Origin: Candidatus Omnitrophota bacterium | Lineage (GTDB): Bacteria > Omnitrophota > Gorgyraeia > Zapsychrales > Zapsychraceae | Direction: 5' to 3' | Length of the DNA stretch: 32,797 nucleotides | NCBI GenBank assembly: GCA_016212005.1 | Contig: JACRHP010000028.1 | Location: forward strand, 1 to 32,797 | In this document: piece by piece, positions 20,077 through 29,600 of the stretch | How positions within the stretch are numbered: the stretch's first letter is position 1 | Layout of the letters: every line of letters starts with the position of its first letter | The notes under the pieces: generated by a model | The model's database searches: none | The model's input: the letters and a program-made list of their open reading frames with translations, nothing else | What the model was told of the DNA's origin: nothing | Position numbers and translations under genes: made by a program

Positions 20077-20154
20077 TACCCTGATTTGTTATATTTAGCC
20101 TTCTCAAACGCGCCCCCAAAGGGCCGCGGAAGTCTAAAAAAAGGAGTTATCCCA

Positions 20155-20418
20155 GTGCCACAAAGAAGAACAGCCATCAAGGCCCTGCGCCAGAACCGGG
20201 TCAGACATCTGCATAACCTTGATATCGCCACGGATCTGAAGAAAACCACCAAAAAATTCCTGGCTTTGATTAAGGACAAAAACACGGCGGAAGCCCAATC
20301 GGCGTTGAAACTGATCTATAAAAAGCTGGACAAGGCCGCCAAACGGAATTTGATGCACGATAACACGGCGGCCCGTCGCAAGGCGCGTTTCAGCCGGTTA
20401 GTCAACAGCATCTCGTAA
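20155..20418 (+). CDS. rpsT: 30S ribosomal protein S20
   Basis: (V/M)PQRRTAIKALRQNRVRHLHNLD...KLIYKKLDKAAKRNLMHDNTAARRKARFSRLVNSIS. GTG start with AAGGAG upstream; the track start at 20086 is too long. Confidence 0.93.
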   Translation: MPQRRTAIKALRQNRVRHLHNLDIATDLKKTTKKFLALIKDKNTAEAQSALKLIYKKLDKAAKRNLMHDNTAARRKARFSRLVNSIS

Positions 20419-20447
20419 CCCGCCCGGCATCCCCGGCCTTTTTCACG

Positions 20448-21149
20448 TCAAATCATCCCGGAAAGTTTTACGACCAGAAGCTCCAGGGCCTGTTCAGGTT
20501 TCAGACGGCTGCGTTTGATGTTCAAGTCCGCTTCCTCGAGGGCAACCAGCCCTTTGTGAAAATTCTCGCCGGAAATCCCCGACCGCGACTTTCCCCAGAA
20601 CCAGACGAGCCCCCCCATGATCTGCAGCGGATGGTCCCCCTGGCTGAGCAAACTGTCCAAAATTTTACACGCCCCGGCCGGATCGCGCGCCGAAAGCGCG
20701 TTGGTCATGTCAAAAACGTTCTGCTGTTTGGGGGCGGGAATAACGGTGACCTGGGCGTAACCGGCCAGCTTTTTTAAAAAAGGGTTCTTGTCCCCGGCGT
20801 CGCCGGATTCCAGGATGATGTCCTGGTCTTCCTCCCCCCGGCCAAAGGCTCCCCGCGGGGAGGGAGCCTCTGGCCGTTTTTGCCGCCCGGATCGGGTAAG
20901 GAACTGAAGGAGGGCTTCTTTCCCGGAGGCATCAAGCTTATGGACGTTGCGCAGGACGACCAGCCGTTTGGCGCCGGCAACCGGCAAGGCAAGGAGCGTT
21001 TTGCGCAGGGCCTGGACGTCCGTGTCGCAGGCGTCCAGGTTATCATAGTCAAATAGAAGAGCTTCAGAAGAGAAAGCTGCCTTCGCCTTTAATTCCGCGA
21101 TTTTTTGATCTTTGACGGCGCCGTCCGGGCCCAGCACAAGATAAATCAT
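20448..21149 (-). CDS. holA: DNA polymerase III delta subunit-like (short)
   Basis: IYLVLGPDGAVKDQKIAELKAK..., AKRLVVLRNVHKLDASGKEALLQFL, NALSARDPAGACKILDSLLSQGDHPLQIMGGLVWFW. Shorter than typical HolA. Confidence 0.8.
   Translation of the reverse strand: MIYLVLGPDGAVKDQKIAELKAKAAFSSEALLFDYDNLDACDTDVQALRKTLLALPVAGAKRLVVLRNVHKLDASGKEALLQFLTRSGRQKRPEAPSPRGAFGRGEEDQDIILESGDAGDKNPFLKKLAGYAQVTVIPAPKQQNVFDMTNALSARDPAGACKILDSLLSQGDHPLQIMGGLVWFWGKSRSGISGENFHKGLVALEEADLNIKRSRLKPEQALELLVVKLSGMI
20839..20876. repeat. GC-rich palindromic element inside holA
   Basis: CGGCCAAAGGCTCCC (20839-20853) pairs with GGGAGCCTCTGGCCG (20862-20876) with one mismatch. Confidence 0.8.
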
Positions 21150-21159
21150 AAAGCAGAAA

Positions 21160-21267
21160 TATGGTGAATGGTTAATGGTAAATGGTTAATAGACGACATC
21201 GTTAATTTTCCTGATTCAAATTTTAAAACGACTTACTATACACCATTCACCATTTACTATTTACCAG
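21160..21267. repeat. Two-armed heptad array, lptE-holA junction
   Basis: ATGGTGAATGGTTAATGGTAAATGGTTAATAG opposed to CTATACACCATTCACCATTTACTATTTACCAG. Confidence 0.85.
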
Positions 21268-21863
21268 TCTTCGACCGTACGTTCCACGATCCGGCGGGCA
21301 AGGTCTGTGATGGCGTCATCGACGGTGGACTCTTCGGATTTGGCCTGGGCCCCGGTCGTAAAATACGTCGCTTCCCCGACAAAGCCCGGTTCCGTCCATG
21401 CGGGTCCCTGTTTGCGGGTGTTCCACAACTCCAGAAAGACCGTGATGTGGATACGGTATTCCTGGACGTCGTCGTTGTCCGTGTATCTTAAGGCGGTGCG
21501 GTCATAACTCAAAAGCTCACCCTTGAGGACCAGGTCCGCCTTGTCCTCATCGGCGATCTTCAGGTTGCCGTCGAACAAAAAGCGGCTGGCGATGGCGTTT
21601 TTGACCTTTACTTCCAGCAAGGGAAGATAAAGATTGCGTCGGCCCTCCGCGGCAAAACTGATGCTGTTTTTAAACGTCTGGATATGGACCGTCTTGAAAT
21701 CGGAAGGAAGCGTGGAACGGGTGGTGTAGCCGCAACTTGAAAGAATGACCATGGACAATAGACCATAGACCATAGACTTGAAGAATCGGGACGCCGGCCG
21801 CGGCCCATGGTCGATGGTCCATGGTCGATGGTCTAGGGTCGACGGTCTATGGTCTCTTGTCAT
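21261..21863 (-). CDS. LptE-like outer-membrane LPS-assembly lipoprotein
   Basis: Lipobox MVILSSCGYTTRSTLPSDFKTVHIQTFKNSISFAAEGRRNLYLPLLEVKVKNAIASRFLFDGNLKIADEDKADLVLKGELLSYDR. The ATG at 21863 overlaps the upstream TGA as ATGA. Confidence 0.75.
   Translation of the reverse strand: MTRDHRPSTLDHRPWTIDHGPRPASRFFKSMVYGLLSMVILSSCGYTTRSTLPSDFKTVHIQTFKNSISFAAEGRRNLYLPLLEVKVKNAIASRFLFDGNLKIADEDKADLVLKGELLSYDRTALRYTDNDDVQEYRIHITVFLELWNTRKQGPAWTEPGFVGEATYFTTGAQAKSEESTVDDAITDLARRIVERTVEDW
21745..21863. repeat. Two-armed heptad array inside the LptE-like N-terminus
   Basis: GACCATGGACAATAGACCATAGACCATAGAC opposed to CATGGTCGATGGTCCATGGTCGATGGTCTAGGGTCGACGGTCTATGGTC. Confidence 0.85.
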
Positions 21864-22822
21864 TGGACTTTCCGGCTGAGTTCCTGGATCTTCTTCAACG
21901 CCTCGACGGCCCACTTCGAATTCTGGAAATCATCGACGACCGTCTGGTAATAGATCAACGCGGAGCTGTACCTTTGCGTCTTTTCGTAGAACTGGGCGAT
22001 GTGGAAGTTGCTTTCGGCCTCCTTGTCCTTGAGCGTCTGGATTTGTTTCCGGGCGTTGTCGGAGAGTTCCGCGTCAGGGTAGTTCTTGACGAAATCGTTA
22101 AATTCTTTGCTCGCTTCCTGCGTCGTTTTCTGGTCATACGGGGCGTCGGTGGAGCGTTTGGCGTCACAGATGGCGATCTGGTATTTGGCCGCCCTGGCCC
22201 ATTCACTCTCGGGATAATCGTTGACGGCCTTCTCAAATTCGTCCCGGGCCTCCTGGTACAAGCCGTTTCCCAGTAAATATAACCCGATCTTGTAGCGGGA
22301 AGGCGCGGCCAGATCCCCGTAAGGGGCGTTCTTGATGACGGCCTTGAACATATCGACGATCGCGTAATCGGCGCCGGATAAAGTTTTAGCGAGCAACCCC
22401 TGCTTGTCTTTTCCCTCCATCATCCCCACGGCAATATCATACTGTTTTTTGACGATCTCGGCGGAACGCTCGCTGAACGGATATTTGTCGACGACTTCCT
22501 GGTAACTCTTGAAGGCCTCCTGGGGGTTCCCCATGGCCTGCTGGCAGACGCCGATGTAATACTGCGCGTCGGCCGCTTCGCGGGCGCGGGGATAATGCGT
22601 GATCAACTTCCGCAACTCCTGGATGGCTTCCTTGCACTTGGCTCCCTTGTAGAAGCCCAGGGCAAACTCCAATTGCTCGGCAGGGGTATCTTTAACGGCG
22701 TATTTAGGGTTGACCCAGCGGTTGGTCTCCGGCGTCCAGACCCAGAAAGCCAGTCCTTCCCTGACGCCCGGAGCAAAAAAAGACAATAAGAAGATAAATA
22801 CTAATATTCTTAGGAAATACAT
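21860..22822 (-). CDS. BamD-like tetratricopeptide outer-membrane assembly protein
   Basis: Repeated TPR-like units (AIQELRKLITHYPRAREAADAQYYIGVCQQAMGNPQEAFKSYQEVVDKYPFSERS). Start MYFLRILVF at 22822 preferred. Confidence 0.8.
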   Translation of the reverse strand: MYFLRILVFIFLLSFFAPGVREGLAFWVWTPETNRWVNPKYAVKDTPAEQLEFALGFYKGAKCKEAIQELRKLITHYPRAREAADAQYYIGVCQQAMGNPQEAFKSYQEVVDKYPFSERSAEIVKKQYDIAVGMMEGKDKQGLLAKTLSGADYAIVDMFKAVIKNAPYGDLAAPSRYKIGLYLLGNGLYQEARDEFEKAVNDYPESEWARAAKYQIAICDAKRSTDAPYDQKTTQEASKEFNDFVKNYPDAELSDNARKQIQTLKDKEAESNFHIAQFYEKTQRYSSALIYYQTVVDDFQNSKWAVEALKKIQELSRKVQ

Positions 22823-22830
22823 ATGGGTCA

Positions 22831-22860
22831 ACTTTAACACACCGCCCCGGGACTTGTCAA
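22831..22860 (-). promoter_or_regulatory. Sigma70-type promoter for the bamD-like gene
   Basis: Minus strand TTGACA (22860-22855), 18-nt spacer, TAAAGT (22836-22831), with the ATG at 22822. Confidence 0.6.
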
Positions 22861-22862
22861 CA

Positions 22863-22897
22863 TTTCCCTATGGGAATCCCTATGGGAATCCCATAGA
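22863..22897. repeat. Short tandem 12-bp palindromic repeat upstream of the bamD-like promoter
   Basis: CCCTATGGGAATCCCTATGGGAATCCCATAG. Confidence 0.7.
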
Positions 22898-22942
22898 ATC
22901 CAAAAAATTTTGACCGGGCAGGGCTTGTGGGAAGTGGGGTGA

Positions 22943-22977
22943 CGCCCAAGGTATCCGCCGAACGCTACCTTGGGCGG
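22943..22977. repeat. Hairpin downstream of the toxin-antitoxin pair
   Basis: CGCCCAAGGTA/TACCTTGGGCG, 11-bp stem without a T tract. Confidence 0.7.
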
Positions 22978-23035
22978 ATAATGACCGGCGCAAAGCCGTC
23001 AATGCCGGCGTCGAGATTGCCTGCAGCTCAAAACC

Positions 23036-23302
23036 TTATGCCTCTTTAAAATTCCCTGTCACAAATTTGTGGATGATGCTGGAAACGAGGGTTTGATAAG
23101 GCATGCCGTCGCGCGCGGCCCTGGCCTGGATCCCCTCAAGGTCTTTTTGAGAAAGACGGATATTGATGCGTTTGTCCTTGCGCAGGGTCTCCCGGGCCGC
23201 TTCCCGGTAATATTTTTGGGCATGAGAAAGGCCCTTAACCGATTTCCATTCTCCGCGTTCGAAAGAGGCCAGCAGTTCCTTCTCGTTTTTATCCAATTTC
23301 AT
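23036..23302 (-). CDS. CopG/BrnA-like ribbon-helix-helix antitoxin
   Basis: KRINIRLSQKDLEGIQARAARDGMPYQTLVSSIIHKFVTG. ATGA overlap with the upstream toxin ORF. Confidence 0.75.
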   Translation of the reverse strand: MKLDKNEKELLASFERGEWKSVKGLSHAQKYYREAARETLRKDKRINIRLSQKDLEGIQARAARDGMPYQTLVSSIIHKFVTGNFKEA

Positions 23303-23622
23303 GATTTTCCCCCTCCCTGAAGATATTCCCGGGTCGCCTTTCGGCTCGGAAAAACAGTTTTCAAAAAATAGCTTTCGCTTGTTTCCGTAAACGGGACGAG
23401 GTAAACATACCCCCCGATATCCAGGATAAGCATTTTTTGATGCCGGTATTTTGGGTTAGGATTGTCGACGATATCCAGGACCCGCCCCTGTTCGATAAAA
23501 AACACAACTTCTTCAAAAGAGATGTCCCGCCCTTGAATAAGCTTTTTATTCTTGTCGATGTCCCAATCGAATCTTTTCATCCGCCATGGAAAGTATATCA
23601 TTTGTGTGCCTTTTGTCAACAA
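23299..23622 (-). CDS. BrnT-like type II toxin
   Basis: KRFDWDIDKNKKLIQGRDISFEEVVFFIEQGRVLDIVDNPNPKYRHQKMLILDIGGYVYLVPFTET resembles BrnT. Start may be internal (MKRFDWD). Confidence 0.7.
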   Translation of the reverse strand: MLTKGTQMIYFPWRMKRFDWDIDKNKKLIQGRDISFEEVVFFIEQGRVLDIVDNPNPKYRHQKMLILDIGGYVYLVPFTETSESYFLKTVFPSRKATREYLQGGGKS

Positions 23623-23684
23623 GACTTCGGGGAGAATTCATGTCTGATCGGGGGATTGGAACAAACGGCTCGGGGATGCGCCGG

Positions 23685-26600
23685 CTAGTTCAAACTGGAC
23701 ATTTCTAGCTCATCTTCTTTTCTCTGCGGCTCAAGGCCAAGCAGGGGTAAAACGCTCGGTAGCGGCGTGATATTGATAATGACCGGGGCGAAGCCGTCAA
23801 TGCCGGTGTCAATAAGCTCCTGCAATTCCGCGGGATCAAACTGGATATCCACTCCGGCGCCTTGACGGTCGAGGTCGATTGCGTTCATGTCGATCCCGCC
23901 GACGTCCTCGGTGTTCATATTTCGCGAAGGGTATCTCGATGTATTAGACGCTTCACTCTCTACAAGCGACGTTTCACGCTCGGCCACCGGTGAGCTGGAT
24001 ATAGCAAAGTCGTCCCCTTTTTCAGCTCGCAGATCAACGAATATCGTATCGGGAGTCGCGAGCGTGCCGCTTTCCTCTATTTCGATTCCTCTGCCCTTCA
24101 ATCCCAATATTTTAGTCACTTTTTTAAAAGGGTCTTCCTCCTCTTGAAAAACTTCCTCCAAATCTTGGGGAGAAAGATGATTTATTCCTTCAACAATTCT
24201 TTCGATAACATTAAATTCCGAATCAGAGCTGGTATCTAATTCATGGGAGAATTTAAGAACGTGTATCAGTTTTTTCTTGCTTTCTTTGACATGAACGTTC
24301 TGATAGTATTCTTCAAGACGCGAAAGAATATAAAGAAAGCGAAATACGGTTAATTTATGCGTCGGCCTTTCGGAAAATTTTCTAAGGTTCCAGATCCCAT
24401 TTTTTATATTGATCCGGGAAAGGAAATCTTCAAAATTCTTCAAATGCTTTTCCGAGACACCCCTGATTCGTTCCAACTCCGAGCTAATTTCAGAAAGATC
24501 GCCCGAAACCTCCCTGAGAACATTGGTCATGGCATTTTCCTGCATTAGCTTCCCAATAATATTGGATAAATTTCTCACCTTGGGAGTTACTATTTTCTTT
24601 TCATTGACATTCTCGGTATCGAATTTTGGAACCATTGTTCTTAACATAACTTCACCACCATCAATTTCAATAATTGAAGCAATAAACTCATTGATGGTCA
24701 ATTTTCCCCATTGAGTTTTAGCCATTTCGGTATAATGCGTGCTTATAAAACTCAACAAAATAACCATTTCTTCAAGCGTTACGCCGTCAAAAAGCTTTGA
24801 GGCCTGCTCAAGATTGATCGCATCGCGGCTCCGGCCAAATAATCCTAGAAATAACCGTATCTTACTCCAATTTTTTTCCAACAACCTGTATTTGGGCAAT
24901 TTTGTTAAATCATGCAGAAATACTAAACTTTCAATGTGATTATCGGTCGTGACACTCCTTCCCTTGGAAATCAACCAGGCGGCTGCCGTAATAGCGGCAA
25001 TTTTAATATACCGGTTCATATCCGCTAGCCGCTTGTTATCAACAATCAATTTAGAGCTGCCGGGGTCATATCCCATGTGCAGATTCCCATGGTCCTCTAG
25101 GTTTTTCATAATGGTTGCCGAATCGTTTTTGGTAAAATCGTGGATCCTTGGGATAGTATAATTTTTCATAATTTCATTGATCGGATCCGCGCTAAAAGGC
25201 GCTAGGTTTGACGGTGCTGTGAACTTAATGATATCAAAACGCTTGTTTTCATTCCCCAGACGATCACTTATGACACTTAATAAATACATCAATTTGACCA
25301 TATCCTCTGCTCGTAAGGATTGAAAAAAGAAAATGCCATAATCAAGGACTTTATATCGATCGGCATTGCCAAAATTTTCTACAATTCTCTCATAGTCCTT
25401 GGGGCGCTGGCTTTTGATTTTTCCAAGAACCTCCTTAACCTTCTGGAATTTAGGTCGGTCAAGCTCTCCCAGAGGGTCTGACGACCAGATCCGCATCCTG
25501 CGGCCGAATAGTCCCTCGCTAAATTCTCTTTCAAGATACTGATCATCAACAAGAATACCCATAAAATAATCAAAATGATCTTGATTCAAATTTAATCCGT
25601 TCCTGGTCCCGTAAACATCGGCCGTGTTAACGAGGCTCAACGCCTTTACCCATTTTGTTCTTTCTTTTGCGCCTTGTTTTGGGTCTCTAAATTTATTCTC
25701 AAAAAGTTTGCCGACAGTTCGTTCTCCAAAGCGAATGGTCCCCAGTTCGACATGACTAAGTGCCAGCCATTTGATAAAGTCCACCTCTTGCTCATTAAAA
25801 AGCAGGCCGCTTTTATCTTCCGTGTCCTGACGCACAAGCCCTAGTTGTTTCAAGATTTGAGCGATAAAAATCGCGCTTTTTTCTTCGTGCATTTCACCAG
25901 CCCCGCGGATTAATTCATATTCGCCGGTATCATGCAAGAATGCCGCCAAATAAATCAACCTGCGTTTCTTTATCCGCTCTGTACCCTCTTCCCCAAGCCA
26001 CTTATGAAATTCATTATGGTATGTATTAAAAACTTCCTGCGCAATCAATCTTCCTTCCTTATTTTTATTGATCGCATTATAAGCCTCGTGATCCCCTTTT
26101 TCGATCAGCGTAAGAAATTTTACCAATTCCATAGTATGATCAAAAATTGAAACGCCCGGACTCTTCATAAACCGTTTCTCATCTGCCAAATCCTTCATAA
26201 AAGGCATTAACGTAAACAGCCCTCCCGCCGGGATTTCTTCATTGTTTTTATCCTTTCCGAAACGAAATTTAGCTAATCCGGCATACACGTCATTAGAATC
26301 AAGGATATTGATGAATGAGCGTATCAGGGTTTCGTTGTCGCTCAGCCAAACCTCTGTTACGGGCGTCTTATTGATCCCTTTCCCTCCCTCAATTTTTGAC
26401 AGGCGGTCCTTGACTTGTTCAAAGGAAAAATTCGTGAACGAAGGGCTTCCCTCCCCGAAATAAAGCGTCCCGAAATTTCTGTGTAACGAAGTTAACGCCA
26501 TCACCTGCTCACGTTCTGAATCATTTAAACCTAATTTCACCAATAATTTTGGAATAATTTCCCAAGCATCTAATGACTCGTCCCCATGCAATATCCTTGC

Positions 26601-29600
26601 GTATTGCTGTAGGATAACGGCCAACCGCAGGATCTTTTTGGTCGAATCGTTTTTACGCGTACTGTCGTCTTTGGTCAAAGATCGGTACGTTGCGATGAAT
26701 CGTTTAATCGGCTCTTCCTTCAGCTTGTCTTTTTGGAGGCGTTTCTCGTTTAAATAATTAATAAAATCTTCTTCCTCAACTGTAGGGTTATATGCGACGG
26801 CAACGCTGTCCAAATAATTCAAAAATGTGATCGCCTCATCGACCTGGTCAAACCTTGTAGCAACGATCCCGCTTCTGTCTAAAGACTCTGGCAAGTATTT
26901 CAATTCGTCAATAAGGCTTATTTTCTTGATTTTATCCCACATTTCACTGGCCCTGGAGGAAGGTTCCTTCCATATTCTTCCAAAATCTTTGGCATCATCT
27001 TCTGCGATCGCGGCGACAAAAGCGTCAACTGTTTTGACCACTTTAGCGCGGAACCGTTCATTGTGCGGCTCGTAAAATAGTCCGTGGGAATATTGCCGGA
27101 TCGCCCCTCGATAATCGCCATTTTCGTAATAAAAATCCCCCAAAGCCATGAGCATCCGGGTAATCGCCACCCTTTCATCTTTGCGGATATATTGATCTTG
27201 ATACAAGTTTTCCAAATGAGTGTTGATGATCGCGATTTCTTCCACGGGCACCTGGACATCATTGACGATTTCTTTAAGCCGTTTTTCCTTATATTTCTTT
27301 ATTGTTGCCAGCATCGGATCAGCGATGCGATTCACGCTGCCGCTTTCCAGAAGCTTTATCAATTTATCTCGATTGCGGTTATAGTGAATAAACTCCAACT
27401 CCTTTAGAAGAATAAAAGCCTGCATGGTTTTTTCATCGACGTCATTTATATTTTGAATATATTTTAAAACATACCCAAGACCGAGATTGAGTAGTTGGGA
27501 TGCCAAGAGCAGCACGCTTCCCTCGTGATCACCGGTAGAACCGTTGCCAAGGGTAGATTCCTCGACAGTGAATATAAGACGGCTATCTTCCACTTGGCTT
27601 CTTGCCGAAACAGACCGCTTCCCCTCGTCAACAAATACATTTCTTTGCAGACGAATGATCAATTCCCGCCCGGATTGACTACCAAAGATTTTTTCTCCAA
27701 TTTTCGTTATCTTAAGATTCTCAATCGCATCTTTCAGGACTTTCGCCTTCTCTTTCCTTTGCTCCTCTGCCCCGGAGAGAGCTGCCCCCTGATACTGCGC
27801 TAAATCTTGCAAGGAAGTGAATTCTCCCAACACTAATTCTTCCTTTTTGCCATCGCCGTAAGGCCAAACACGCCAAGAAGTGACATGCTGGCCGTCATCT
27901 ATAACCGGCGAGCTGGATGGGATGATTTCAATATATTCGTAAATTGCAACATCATCCCAATTCCCTTCCCACCCCTTAGAGTATTTATCTGTGTCAACTA
28001 ATAAACGAATTTTAGGTATCCACGATTCAGGTGGCGCCCCATCAATGCCTCCAACATAATCAGCCATATTACCAATAGTTTCATAATCAACTCCTTCCTC
28101 AAAGGATCTATGGTATGATCTGTTAACAACATTAAATTTATCACTTCCAATTTGCACAACTTGCTTTACATGTTCATTCCTTATCAGATGATGATACTGT
28201 GGATCCAATTTTCCTTTAATCATCGCCTCTGCCTCTTGAGGCGTAATCGGCGAGCTGGAGCGATAATCAAAAACCGCTTCGGCAAAAGCTTTGATGTGGG
28301 GAGAAAGGCCTCGATATAAGACCTCACGGTCGTCAACGCCCATATTCCGCGCGTTTGTCTGCATGATGGCAACGAGCTTCTCTTGCTGCTCAACCGGCAA
28401 GCTGTCAAAAAGCGTTTTGGAATCTATCCAATTTTGTTTCGGGATGGATTCAAGCCCCCCTTCAAATTCCCAATCACGTCTTTGCGTAGCGGGGTCTATC
28501 TTCTGCGCGTTGGCGATGATGCGAAACATCTCCGCCACGATTTCGGTGGGGGTATTTTCTTGAGGATGGTGATCCGCCGCGAAGCTTACTCCCTGGATCT
28601 TTCCGCGGGCGATTTGCTCGGCAAAGACACTGTTGAATTGGCCTTTGGTGCGCAATTGCTGTAGTGTTTTGGGGATATAAAGAATCTTGAATGTTTTTAC
28701 TTCTCCCAGAAGGCCTTTGTTTTTAAGTAACGTCTCCGTCTTCGTGAAGTTTTCCACCGTGTAGCGGGCTTCTTTTTCCAAGAGCACGATTTTATCGTCT
28801 TGGAGTTTGCCAACCAACCCCGCCCACCGTGGGTTGCGTTGTGCCATCTGGATCATGATCGAACGGATCATCTCCGCCTCGCTGGCCATTGCGACGGAAA
28901 AACCGTTGGCATCCGCTGTCCTTTTGATATCTTCGATGAGCCTTCCTCTCCCGCCGGAAATCGCGATGTACCGCCCAATGCCTTTGCTGAACAGATCGAG
29001 GACTTTTTCATAGACCGCCAGCTCATCGTTGCCCGGGACCATCAGGACATCGATCCCCGCCTGCGCGAGCTGGTCCTCCGGCACGTCCCTGCGCGCCAAC
29101 AGCGAGACCAAAGAATCCACGACCGGTGAGCTGGATTTGGGCGTGTCCGAGGGGCCTGCCTCAGGCGAAGTCGAAGGGCTAGATTGATTGATAATTTCGA
29201 TTTTCGGAGGCTCGTAGTCGTCTCCTTTTATTTCATCCCAGTCCTCTTCACTTGTAGTGGTTCCATAAAAGCCAAGCCCACCTGCTTTATAATGATATGT
29301 TATGTTTCCCTTTTCCTTATGATACACAACATCAAATTTAACCTCTTCTTTAGGTTTATCTTTAGCAATTTCAGCAACCTGTTGCTTATGCGCATCCGTT
29401 ATTAAATTAGCAAACTCTGGATGTCCTGGATATTTCTGCGCTAATTTTTTCTTGATCATCGCTTCTGCTCCGTTGTGAGTCATATTGCCACGAACGATTT
29501 CGATTTTTTCAGGGACATCAACGACCCATTCTTCCCCATCATAAATAGGACCATTAGTGGAATATAGAGTTGGACCCCAGCTTGACGGAGAATTGGATCC

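Noticed and set aside
20086-20154. N-terminal extension of S20 in the ORF track
   Set aside because: The ribosome-binding site AAGGAG and GTG at 20155 match the conserved S20 start; the extension is untranslated leader.
11566-21863. Heptad arrays as CRISPR or iteron origin
   Set aside because: Motif differs at every locus, there are no spacers, and no replication initiator gene is adjacent.
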